Source: Rhizobium sp. S152 (GTDB lineage Bacteria > Pseudomonadota > Alphaproteobacteria > Rhizobiales > Rhizobiaceae). From it: a stretch of 64,000 nt of DNA. A program made the translations under genes and the position numbers. Location of the stretch: the NCBI RefSeq assembly GCF_030380735.1, contig NZ_JAUDRZ010000002.1, positions 434,001 through 498,000 of the forward strand, read 5' to 3'. Each line of letters opens with the position of its first letter. The first letter of the stretch is position 1. The notes below the pieces were generated by a model, which made no database searches, was not told the DNA's origin, and saw nothing but the letters and a program-made list of their open reading frames with translations. Shown one piece after another: positions 35,755 through 43,441 of this stretch.

Positions 35755-37004
35755 TGCGCCATCGCCTGCTTGGCAGCGTAGGCAATGCTTTCGACAGCCT
35801 GATCAACGGTCATCTGGCCTTTGGCTGCGCTGTTGATCGCGGTGTTTACGCCGCTGGAAAACTGCGGATACCACGGAGGCGTACCCTGCGGGAACAGCGC
35901 CTCTACCGTCTTCGACTGCGCGACGAGCGCATCGCCGCTATTTAGCTTGCCTTCCGAATTGAGCTCGGCCAAAGCGGAGGTGCGGGTCGGCAGGAAGCCG
36001 TTCGCCATGTTCTTTTTCTGGAACTCTCGGCTCGTGAACCACTTGACGAAAGCGACGGCCGCTTCCTTGTTCGGCGAGACGTTGGGGATCGCGAGCGCCT
36101 CCGGCAAGCCGAAGCTGCGGGTCTCGCCGCTTTCGGTCGGAACCAGGATCGCTTCGACCTGGCCGGCCACCTTGGACTGCTTGGGATCGTTCATCTGTCC
36201 GAGACGGCCGGGCTCGCCCGAGATCATGATGCTGGTCAGACCCTGAGAAAACATTCCCTCGTTGATCTGGCTATCCTTGAGACCGGTCGAAGCCGGGTCC
36301 ACGAGACCTTCCTTCAGCAGCATCAGTTCGAAGGCGAGCGCCTTGTAGCCGGCTGAATCGGGCTTGGTGAAGAGTGGGTTGAAGTCCTTGTCGAACAGCT
36401 CGCCGCCGAATGCCTTGGTCAGAAGATACCAGCTCGTGGAAGCGCCCTCGGTCGCCGATACCGGCAGACCGATCGGATAGGTGGCGATGCCCTTTTCCTT
36501 GATCTGCTTGGCGGCAGCCACCAGCTGGTCGAGTGTCTTCGGGGTCTCCGTGATGCCGGCATCCGCGAAGTGCTTCTTGTTGATGAGCATCACGCGGAAG
36601 TCGTTCGAATAGGGAACGCCGAGCAGCTTTCCATCGACCGTGAAGATCTTGGCAACGCCGATGTCCTTCACGCTATCTGCATCGATCACGTCATTGAGCG
36701 GCATGTACCAGTCGGCTGCTGCGAACTGGCCGGTCCAGGACCAGTCGAATTCGGTCACGTCAGCCGGCGCGGTGCCGGCAACCAGCGCCGTCACCAGCTT
36801 CGGGCGGATGTCGTCCCAGGAAAGCGTTTGCAGGTCGACATGGATGCCGGTTTCTGCTTCGAATGCGGCGGCGATGTCGGGTCCCTGCGGCGACGGCATC
36901 AGTACGGTGATCGATTCCCCCGCGAGCGGCTTGTCTTGAGCGGCGGCAGGAAGAGCGACAGCCAGCGCGGCTGAGGCGAGCAGTGATAAGATTGTCTTAC
37001 GCAT
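35751..37004 (-). CDS. Sugar ABC transporter periplasmic binding protein (CUT1 family)
   Basis: A family-1 solute-binding protein of 417 residues. Its signal peptide (RKTILSLLASAALAVALPA) is cleaved near AAAQDK. The mature part has ITVLMPSPQGPDIAAAFEAE and, in the hinge region, VTEFDWSWTGQFAAADWYMP with several Trp, as expected for stacking against a sugar ring. The ATG has AAGGATGG upstream; the frame stays open eight codons further. The ligand is unknown, but the downstream enzymes point to an amino sugar or a galactoside containing one. Confidence 0.88.
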   Translation of the reverse strand: MRKTILSLLASAALAVALPAAAQDKPLAGESITVLMPSPQGPDIAAAFEAETGIHVDLQTLSWDDIRPKLVTALVAGTAPADVTEFDWSWTGQFAAADWYMPLNDVIDADSVKDIGVAKIFTVDGKLLGVPYSNDFRVMLINKKHFADAGITETPKTLDQLVAAAKQIKEKGIATYPIGLPVSATEGASTSWYLLTKAFGGELFDKDFNPLFTKPDSAGYKALAFELMLLKEGLVDPASTGLKDSQINEGMFSQGLTSIMISGEPGRLGQMNDPKQSKVAGQVEAILVPTESGETRSFGLPEALAIPNVSPNKEAAVAFVKWFTSREFQKKNMANGFLPTRTSALAELNSEGKLNSGDALVAQSKTVEALFPQGTPPWYPQFSSGVNTAINSAAKGQMTVDQAVESIAYAAKQAMAQ

Positions 37005-37041
37005 GTTCCCATCCTTCTTTGTTATCAAGGCTTACGTGACT

Positions 37042-37992
37042 TTATTGCGCAAACGCCGCCTTTGCCGATGCGGCGACGTGCCCGATCCAGCTGTCGTCTA
37101 TGGGCCAGTCGAGAAGTTGGGCGGCAGCGAAAAGCGCTCCGCCGATCGGTGGTAACTTTGGAGCAATCGGCGGACGGCCGATGCGTCTCTCCAGCGCGTT
37201 TAGCAAAACCGTGCTTCGGAATGTGCCGCCGGCAAAGGTCCAGTCGGCCCCCGGCTCACAGTGACCGGCAATCGCCCGGTGGTGCTTGGCGAGTTCGTCC
37301 GCCGCAAGGTCAAGCAGCCCAATGGCCGCTGCATCGCCGCTCAGCGCTACCCGATCGACCACGGCGGACAAGGCGGCGATGCTTGACCGCTTCGCATCCG
37401 TTGTCGCCCAGGCGCCCAGGCTGTCCATCGGGTTTGTCGCGTCGAGTTGAAGGTGATCAAAAACTGCCTTTGCCAGTGCCGTCGGCGGCAGGCGTCCATC
37501 AAGGCTCTGGCTGAGCAGATTAAGCGCCAGCCGGCCGATCCAGTAGCTGCTGCCTTCATCGCCGATGATATCGCCCCAGCCGCCGGTTCGGGCCGGCTCA
37601 CCTTCCGCATTGCGTGCCCAGGCCATGGAACCTGTTCCAGAGAGCACCAGAATACCGGATCTGCCGGCCAGCGCGCCGAGGTGCGCAGCATCGACGTCGT
37701 TGAGTACGCGCGTCCGTGCATTCGGGAAGGCCTGCTCGATGGTTTCTTCGAGCAGGCGGGAAAGATGGGCGACTTCTCCGTAAACAGGCAGCGCTGCCGC
37801 GACTGCGGCCAATCGCGTCTCGTTGCGAAATGGCTCGATATGCGTCTCGAGTTCGGTCCGCCAGGCTGGATTGTCCATGGCGTTCACGCCGCCGCCTAGC
37901 TCGGTGCGAAGGATGTTTCCGCTACGATCGGCAAGCGCCACCATCATCTTGGTGCCGCCGCCATCAATGCCGAGGATCAGATCGTCGCTCAA
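37042..37992 (-). CDS. BadF/BadG-family amino-sugar kinase (N-acetylglucosamine-kinase-like)
   Basis: An actin/hexokinase-fold kinase of 316 residues. The phosphate-1 loop DGGGTK is at 10-15, the likely catalytic Asp at 99 in VLNDVDAAHLGA, the phosphate-2 loop SGTGSMAWA at 118-126 and GGWGDIIGDEGSSY at 137-150. This set matches eukaryotic-type N-acetylglucosamine kinases, which phosphorylate amino sugars at O6. Its start overlaps the DeoR stop by four bases and the importer follows, so it probably phosphorylates the imported amino sugar. Glucosamine versus galactosamine preference cannot be told from the sequence. Confidence 0.85.
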   Translation of the reverse strand: MSDDLILGIDGGGTKMMVALADRSGNILRTELGGGVNAMDNPAWRTELETHIEPFRNETRLAAVAAALPVYGEVAHLSRLLEETIEQAFPNARTRVLNDVDAAHLGALAGRSGILVLSGTGSMAWARNAEGEPARTGGWGDIIGDEGSSYWIGRLALNLLSQSLDGRLPPTALAKAVFDHLQLDATNPMDSLGAWATTDAKRSSIAALSAVVDRVALSGDAAAIGLLDLAADELAKHHRAIAGHCEPGADWTFAGGTFRSTVLLNALERRIGRPPIAPKLPPIGGALFAAAQLLDWPIDDSWIGHVAASAKAAFAQ

Positions 37993-38783
37993 GACTTTGC
38001 TCCCTGATCGGCAAAGATGGTCTCGACAGCAAGCTCGTTGAGTTGTGTTCGCCAGTCCTTCGACAGACCGGCATCGGTGATCAACTTGGCGCTGTTCAAG
38101 GGAGCAACTTTGTATGTCGCAGTCGCACCGAACTTTGAGGAATCCGCCAGGACAAACCGGTTGTTGGACCGGGTGAGCATCTTTCTGTTCAGGCTGGCTT
38201 CTGCACTATCCACACTGTAGATCGCGCCGTCGCCGCTCACAGCGCTTGCGCCGAGAAACAGCTGGTCGAACCAGATCGTCTCCAACATCGCTTCAGCCTG
38301 CGGACCGACGAGCGATGCGTTTTCGCTGCGCAACTGCCCACCGAGAAGCACGACGTCGAGGTTCGGGACGTTCATGAACTCCTGCGCCACGATCAGGCCG
38401 TTGGTAAAAATGCGTAGCGGCATGGAATTGATACGGATCAGCTTCGCAAGCTGAAGAACCGTCGTGCCGGCATCGAGGAAGATCGCGGTGCGGGGTGAGA
38501 GACGCTCATAGGCCGCATTGGCAATTGCGCGTTTGGCGGACAACTGCCGTTTTTCGCGCTCCTGAAAGGCAAGCTCCACCGAGGAACCCTCGGCAATGCG
38601 GGCGCCTCCATGAACACGATCGATCGCGCCTGCTTCCTGCAACAGCTGGAGATCGCGCCGCACGGTCGCGAGCGAGGCACCGACGGCATCCGCGATGTCC
38701 TGGATCGTGGAGAAGCCGTTGGCATAGAGATGGCTGCGGATGAGATCCTGCCGATCAGTCTTGAGGCCGCCGCTCTGGTTCAA
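37989..38783 (-). CDS. DeoR-family regulator of the sugar operon (TTG start)
   Basis: The N-terminal helix-turn-helix is at about 10-60, with STIQDIADAVGASLATVRRDL and VHGGA at its end (residues 57-61). The C-terminal sugar-phosphate-sensing domain has LDAGTT at 103-108, TNGL, and VLADSSKFG near 210. DeoR proteins usually repress neighbouring sugar genes and are released by a phosphorylated intermediate. Here that would be an amino-sugar or tagatose phosphate. The start is a TTG with AAGGGA upstream. It is the first gene of the run through to the MalK-type ATPase. Confidence 0.88.
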   Translation of the reverse strand: MNQSGGLKTDRQDLIRSHLYANGFSTIQDIADAVGASLATVRRDLQLLQEAGAIDRVHGGARIAEGSSVELAFQEREKRQLSAKRAIANAAYERLSPRTAIFLDAGTTVLQLAKLIRINSMPLRIFTNGLIVAQEFMNVPNLDVVLLGGQLRSENASLVGPQAEAMLETIWFDQLFLGASAVSGDGAIYSVDSAEASLNRKMLTRSNNRFVLADSSKFGATATYKVAPLNSAKLITDAGLSKDWRTQLNELAVETIFADQGAKS

Positions 38784-38892
38784 CGCGTGTTCCCTTTTTG
38801 CTTTCTAATTTCACTCAGGTTTTCATTTAGAAAGATCAATGTCAATCATGTTTATGATTTTTTTTGATCGTTTTATTTGAGCACAAAGAAAA

Positions 38893-38914
38893 CGGCGCCT
38901 CCGAAAAGGCGCCG
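38893..38914 (-). terminator. Rho-independent terminator after the GH4 gene
   Basis: A 7-base GC stem (CGGCGCC with GGCGCCG) with an 8-base loop is followed on the minus strand by TTTTCTTT. It lies 24 bases past the GH4 stop and separates it from the DeoR operon. Confidence 0.75.
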
Positions 38915-38937
38915 CTCATGGAAAGGGTAGGGTATTT

Positions 38938-40254
38938 TCAGTGATACTTGGGCAGCAGGTCACCATGCTGTTCGATCAGATCATCGACCATGCGCCAGAT
39001 TTCGTCAGGCGAGAGTTCGGCGGAAGTGTGCGGATCGAGCAGTGCAGCCTGGTAGATCCGGTCTCTTTTGCCTGTCAGTGCGGCTTCTACGGTCAGTTCC
39101 TGCACAGAAATGCTCAACCGCATGACGGCCGCGAGCTGGGACGGAATTCTGCCGATCCGAGTGGGCTGGATGCCGTTGCGATCGACGTGGCACGGGACCT
39201 CGACGACGCATTCAGGCGGAAGGTTTTCGATCAGGCCGTTGTTCGGAACATTGCCGTAGATCAGCGCCGGCTTCCCGGTTACCGCAGCGTGGATGATGCC
39301 GGCGGCATATTCATTGCTTCGGCAGACATCGATCGGCTTGCCGCCTTCGAGGTCCTGACGCAGCGCATGCCATTCGGCGATCTGCACCTCGCATCGGCGG
39401 ATATATTCATCGAGCGGAATATTGAGCTGATCCACCAGTTCCGGTCGCCGGTCCTTGATGTACCAGGACGTATATTCCGAGAAGTGCTCGCTGGATTCGG
39501 TGACGAAGTGGCCAAGCCGTTTGAGTGCGTCGAAACGGACACGGTCGTCGGCCGGAGCCTTGCCTTCTTCGCCAAGCGCCTTCAGCCTCGGATAGAGGTC
39601 CTCGCGGTGGCCGTTGGCGCCGATCTTCTCGTATTTGAGGAAGAAGGCGATGTGATTGATGCCGGCCGAGATGTAGTTGATGTCATCGATGTCCTCGCCG
39701 AGGCACTCGGCAAGATGGCCCGCGGTATGCTGCACGCTGTGACACAAGCCTACGTTACGGATGCTCGGGGCAATTTCCTTGATCGCCCAGCAGTTTATCG
39801 CCATCGGGTTGACGTATTGCATCAGCAACGCATTCGGGCAGACTTCCTCCATGTCGCGGCAAATCGCTTCCAGGACAGGGATTGTTCGCAGGCCGCGGAA
39901 GATGCCGCCGATGCCAAGCGTGTCGGCAATCGTCTGTCGCAGGCCATATCTCTTGGGAATGTCGAAATCCGTGACCGTCGCCGGCTTGTAACCGCCGACC
40001 TGCATCATGAGGATCACGAAGTCCGATCCCTTCAAAGCCTGTCGACGATCGAGCGTCGCTTCAATGCGCACGGAATCGAGCTTCAGCGCCTCGCATATGC
40101 GCCGCGCGACGATCTCCGACGTCTTTAGGCGCTCGGGATCAATATCGAATAGGCTGATGATGTAATCGTGCTCGGACGGCGTCGACAGGACATCGCCCAG
40201 AATGTTCTGGGCAAAGACGGTGCTTCCGGCTCCGACAAGGCAAATCTTCGGCAT
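38938..40254 (-). CDS. melA: Glycoside hydrolase family 4 alpha-galactosidase (MelA-like)
   Basis: GH4 enzymes use NAD+ and a divalent metal to cleave glycosides by an oxidation-elimination route. The NAD site GAGSTVFAQ begins at residue 8. The metal-site pair C171 and H172 is in VGLCHSVQHTAG, with the partner asparagine in YVNPMA at 147-152. INHIAFFL, the TESSEHFSEYTSWYIKD segment (about 250-266) and SNEYAAGIIHA are like MelA. No phospho-sugar signature is visible, which fits import by an ABC system rather than a PTS. Length 438 is normal. It is divergent from an AraC-type regulator. A related alpha-glycosidase specificity cannot be excluded. Confidence 0.87.
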   Translation of the reverse strand: MPKICLVGAGSTVFAQNILGDVLSTPSEHDYIISLFDIDPERLKTSEIVARRICEALKLDSVRIEATLDRRQALKGSDFVILMMQVGGYKPATVTDFDIPKRYGLRQTIADTLGIGGIFRGLRTIPVLEAICRDMEEVCPNALLMQYVNPMAINCWAIKEIAPSIRNVGLCHSVQHTAGHLAECLGEDIDDINYISAGINHIAFFLKYEKIGANGHREDLYPRLKALGEEGKAPADDRVRFDALKRLGHFVTESSEHFSEYTSWYIKDRRPELVDQLNIPLDEYIRRCEVQIAEWHALRQDLEGGKPIDVCRSNEYAAGIIHAAVTGKPALIYGNVPNNGLIENLPPECVVEVPCHVDRNGIQPTRIGRIPSQLAAVMRLSISVQELTVEAALTGKRDRIYQAALLDPHTSAELSPDEIWRMVDDLIEQHGDLLPKYH

Positions 40255-40352
40255 GTGGTTCTCCTCTGGTGGGGTTGAACCGTAATGCCTCTTCCAATCG
40301 GGATTTTCTTCCTGCTAAAAGCAAAATAATTCTCGAATCGGAGCAATCGCAT

Positions 40353-41198
40353 ATGAGCGTGAGGGAAAGCGGCGCGGCGGGGAAGTGGGTCGGATCGCCG
40401 CGCGATTTTCTCATTGAGCAACATGTCGCCGATACGATGACCTCGGCCCATTGGCACGACCATATAGAAATCAACCTGCTCCTCGAGGGTTCGATGACCT
40501 ACCTGTTCAACGGGAGGCAGGAATATGTGGAGGCCGGGCGCCTCGTCCTTTTCTGGGCGGCCATTCCCCACCAAACAATCTCCGTCACGCCGGAATCGCC
40601 GCTTGTCTGTATCTATCTTCCGCTCGTTGATTTTCTGGCCATGCCGATCGAGGCGACCGCGAGACAGGCGATCCTGCAGGGGGCGTTCATACACGAGCCC
40701 AATCCTTCAGGCGAAACCATGGGTGCGCGCTGGATCGAGGAGTGGAGCCATGGCGATCAAGTCAGGCGACAACTGGTGAATGATGAGATCGGCCTGCGCG
40801 TGCGGCGATTGATCCTTGATCATGCGGATGTCGGTTTCAACCGCCGCGAGGCAACGGCGCTGGCTGGGCCCAGTGTCCGATATACGCAGACCCTTACAGA
40901 CCTGATCAGCACGCGCTACCCCGAAGCCCTGACACTCACCTCCATAGCGAAGCTCGCCCGTGTTCACCCGACCACGGCAAACAGGTCATTTCGCGATGTA
41001 CTTGGAATTTCGGTGATGGAGTATCTTACGCGCTTCCGCCTGGCCCGCGCGATGCAGCGACTGGCTGAGACGGACGACGCGATACTTGAGATTGCCCACG
41101 ACTGCGGTTTCGGATCGTCCGCGCGCTTTTACGATATATTCAAGAAGCGGACGGAAACCACGCCACGTCAGTTTCGCCTCATGACCCGTTCGAGGTAA
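40353..41198 (+). CDS. AraC-family regulator (MelR-like), divergent from the GH4 gene
   Basis: The N-terminal cupin-like half (about 10-110) has SAHWHDHIEINLLLEG, typical of sugar-sensing AraC proteins such as MelR. The C-terminal double helix-turn-helix (about 185-281) includes LTSIAKLARVHPTTANRSF and IAHDCGFGSSARFYDIFKK. It most likely activates the GH4 gene, and perhaps the sugar operon, in response to an alpha-galactoside. The ATG with GGAG 9 bases upstream was chosen; the frame is open 28 codons further upstream. Confidence 0.86.
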   Translation: MSVRESGAAGKWVGSPRDFLIEQHVADTMTSAHWHDHIEINLLLEGSMTYLFNGRQEYVEAGRLVLFWAAIPHQTISVTPESPLVCIYLPLVDFLAMPIEATARQAILQGAFIHEPNPSGETMGARWIEEWSHGDQVRRQLVNDEIGLRVRRLILDHADVGFNRREATALAGPSVRYTQTLTDLISTRYPEALTLTSIAKLARVHPTTANRSFRDVLGISVMEYLTRFRLARAMQRLAETDDAILEIAHDCGFGSSARFYDIFKKRTETTPRQFRLMTRSR

Positions 41199-41211
41199 TC
41201 TGGGGCAATCC

Positions 41212-41664
41212 TCAGCCCTGAACGGGATAAATCACGTCAAGCGATACTTCACCTTCCAGTATTCCGCGTTGGACATCTCGGCGTCCATGGCTGATTTCGA
41301 TAACCGTATAAAGCTTATCGTCTCGAAAAGCGCTTGCATTCCGTGTCGAGACATCTTCCGCGGGCGCGGCATCGACTTCCATGAAGTCGAGTTCGCGTGC
41401 CGAGGCGACAATACGCGCATCACCGCTTGTTCTCGCCGCAACCACTATTTCGCCCTGATTGGGCGAGTTATCCCAGCGGGGATCGTCGGGAGCAGCCACC
41501 GGGACCAGCCTGTAAATATTCAGGGCCTCGTTTTCTCCGACATCGGGAGAGGATTCTCTCGCCGCGTCGGCTATCTGCGCCTGACTTTCGACAGATTGCG
41601 CGAAGGTGTTGGACGTGGTGGCGTTGTTGGGAGCATCGCCTCCGGATTTCACAACGTTCGACAT
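41212..41664 (-). CDS. Hypothetical 150-residue protein
   Basis: No family recognised. The start MSNVVKSGGDAP has AGGAG 7 bases upstream. The first 50 residues are rich in Ser, Ala, Gln and Asn and probably disordered. The rest (YRLVPVAAPDDPRWDNSPN, IVVAARTSGDARIVASARE, LYTVIEISHGRRDV) looks like a small beta-rich domain. There is no signal peptide or membrane segment. It follows a Gly/Asn/Thr-rich secreted protein gene by 65 bases on the same strand and is probably cotranscribed with it. Confidence 0.65.
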   Translation of the reverse strand: MSNVVKSGGDAPNNATTSNTFAQSVESQAQIADAARESSPDVGENEALNIYRLVPVAAPDDPRWDNSPNQGEIVVAARTSGDARIVASARELDFMEVDAAPAEDVSTRNASAFRDDKLYTVIEISHGRRDVQRGILEGEVSLDVIYPVQG

Positions 41665-41729
41665 CAAGGCTCTCCTGGAAGGGATGTGGCACTCGCCGCC
41701 GGTTTTCCCGGCGGCGAGGCGCGTATTGA

Positions 41730-42047
41730 TTACTTGCAGGCGTTCGCCGCGTCGGTCGAGCTCGAGGTGGTGTTCGAGCTCGGGTTGGTCGTGCCGCCTG
41801 CCTCGCGGCGCTGGCAATCATTGGCGTCGCCGCCGGAGGTGCCCGTGCCCTGCCCGTTGATGTTGGGAGCAGGCGTGCCATTTCCGTTATCGCCTGTATT
41901 CTGTCCACCACTGGACTGAGACGTGCCACTACCGGCATTGTCGCCAGTGTTCTGCCCGCCGCCGCTACCACCGCCCGATGTCTGCGCCATTGCGGACGTA
42001 GCAAGGCCGACGGATAGAAGCGATACTGCAAGGATTTTCGTAAGCAT
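41730..42047 (-). CDS. Small exported Gly/Thr/Asn-rich repeat protein
   Basis: The 105-residue product has a signal peptide (LTKILAVSLLSVGLATSAMAQ, cut near residue 22). A low-complexity mature part follows, with two copies of GGQNTGDN (about 29-37 and 47-54) and runs of Gly, Ser, Asn and Thr. Two Cys (in NDCQRREAGG and the C-terminal NACK) may form a disulfide. The ribosome site GGAGG is strong. Likely periplasmic or surface-exposed; function unknown. Confidence 0.7.
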   Translation of the reverse strand: MLTKILAVSLLSVGLATSAMAQTSGGGSGGGQNTGDNAGSGTSQSSGGQNTGDNGNGTPAPNINGQGTGTSGGDANDCQRREAGGTTNPSSNTTSSSTDAANACK

Positions 42048-42142
42048 TGGTATTTCCTCCGATCTTTTCTTGACTTTGAACTAACCAAGGAGGCTGGAGG
42101 ATGTTCCCGGCTATACGCTTAATGTTGCGAACTGCTTCTGGA

Positions 42143-42262
42143 TTAAGCGGACCCGGGCGTGAGGACGAGTATGTAAAGTGCCGCGATGACGACGGCGATT
42201 GCGAAAATGGTGATGACGAACCGCGACATGCCGCGGCGGGCTTTCTTACCTGTGCTTTTCAT
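42143..42262 (-). CDS. 39-residue membrane protein, possible
   Basis: This short frame begins MKSTGKKARRGMSRF, a strongly basic cytoplasmic tail. One hydrophobic helix follows (VITIFAIAVVIAALYILVL), and the frame ends TPGSA. That design follows the positive-inside rule well. The ribosome site is weak and the start could be five codons upstream or at the internal Met of MSRF. Nothing similar is recognised. It lies about 95 bases upstream of the Gly-rich protein gene on the same strand. Confidence 0.5.
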   Translation of the reverse strand: MKSTGKKARRGMSRFVITIFAIAVVIAALYILVLTPGSA

Positions 42263-42518
42263 ATCTCGGAAACACATATGGCCGCAGAAAGGTTCCGAGG
42301 CGGTGACGCCGCCATGGCAAGTTTGCCACTCCCGATAAATATGATAGGCATACTCATGTTCATCCCTTGCAATTCTGTGATAATTGCTGGAGATCGCCGC
42401 TAGGTGGCCAACCGGGACTATCGAACGCAATGAGACGACCCTTCCAGATGCTCCGTCGCGACGCGGTATTTCAAGGATCAAGCAGAGGCGGAAATCGACA
42501 TTGAGTTTCTGGCACTCC

Positions 42519-43397
42519 ATGGTTTGGCGCACCGAAGGCATCAAGGTGACGGCGCCGGTCAAGTGGCAACGCTACGACGGATTGGTCAGCGCCTTCTGGG
42601 AAGCGGAAAGCCAGGCAGGTGCCACCGGCTACTATCTTTCCGCCGATCCCAGGATCATGATCTTCTTCAGCGACGTTTCCTCGCAGGTGAAGATCTCGAA
42701 CCGCAGCGGTGACTTCTCGCAATATCACCGGCCGATGACCCGGGCGATCTACATTCCGCCTGGCGTTCCGATGTGGACGACAAGCAGCGCGCTGCATCGG
42801 TTCTCTCATCTCAACCTGCATATGCACAAGGACCGGATGCTTCGGTATCTGTCGCCGGCAATCGGCGGCTCGGCGGCACTGACCGCGCTGCGCAGTCCCG
42901 TCGAGATACAGGACATAGGTGCCATCCAGACATTGGCCGGATTGCTTGTCGACGAGGTGTCGCAGCCCTCGAAGCACGCGATCTACGCTGAGAGCCTGGT
43001 CGGCAGCATCGTCACGGGTCTTATCGATATCCCGGAGGAGGGAAGCGACGGAGCGGGAGGGCGGCTCACGCAGGCGCAGATGAACAAGCTTATCGCCCGC
43101 ATCGAGGCGCAGAGTGATGGACGGATGAGTGTCTCCGAAATGGCCGCAGTTGTTGGTCTTTCGGAAAGCTGGTTCGCCAATGTCTTCAGGCAGACGACAG
43201 GCAAGACGCCGCTACAATGGCAGCTTACGAACCGTATCGAACGGGCGAAGCAGCAACTGCTCGAGAACGAAATGACGGTGGCAGCCATTGCCGCCCAGTT
43301 GGGTTTTTCCGACCAGGCGCATTTCACCAAGGCCTTCCGCCAGATCGCCGGCGATACACCGGCGGCCTGGCGACGCGGAATTGTCAGGGACAACTAG
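42519..43397 (+). CDS. AraC-family regulator next to siderophore receptor
   Basis: The C-terminal double helix-turn-helix is clear: MSVSEMAAVVGLSESWFANV with VFRQTTGKTPLQW, and MTVAAIAAQLGFSDQAHFTK with AFRQIAGDTPAAWR. The N-terminal domain (about 20-130) has AIYIPPGVPMWT. AraC regulators beside TonB receptors often activate siderophore uptake when the siderophore is present. Convergent placement against the receptor gene fits that. The start is uncertain: the frame opens 45 codons upstream at a TTG, and neither start has a strong ribosome site. Confidence 0.8.
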   Translation: MVWRTEGIKVTAPVKWQRYDGLVSAFWEAESQAGATGYYLSADPRIMIFFSDVSSQVKISNRSGDFSQYHRPMTRAIYIPPGVPMWTTSSALHRFSHLNLHMHKDRMLRYLSPAIGGSAALTALRSPVEIQDIGAIQTLAGLLVDEVSQPSKHAIYAESLVGSIVTGLIDIPEEGSDGAGGRLTQAQMNKLIARIEAQSDGRMSVSEMAAVVGLSESWFANVFRQTTGKTPLQWQLTNRIERAKQQLLENEMTVAAIAAQLGFSDQAHFTKAFRQIAGDTPAAWRRGIVRDN

Positions 43398-43441
43398 CAA
43401 GGGGTCTGTCCCGCCCGGAGGATCCGAGCGGGAGGGTAAGG

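Noticed and set aside
42101..42403. 100-codon plus-strand frame next to the AraC gene
   Set aside because: Acidic, low-similarity sequence without a ribosome site, overlapping a better-supported small membrane-protein frame on the other strand.
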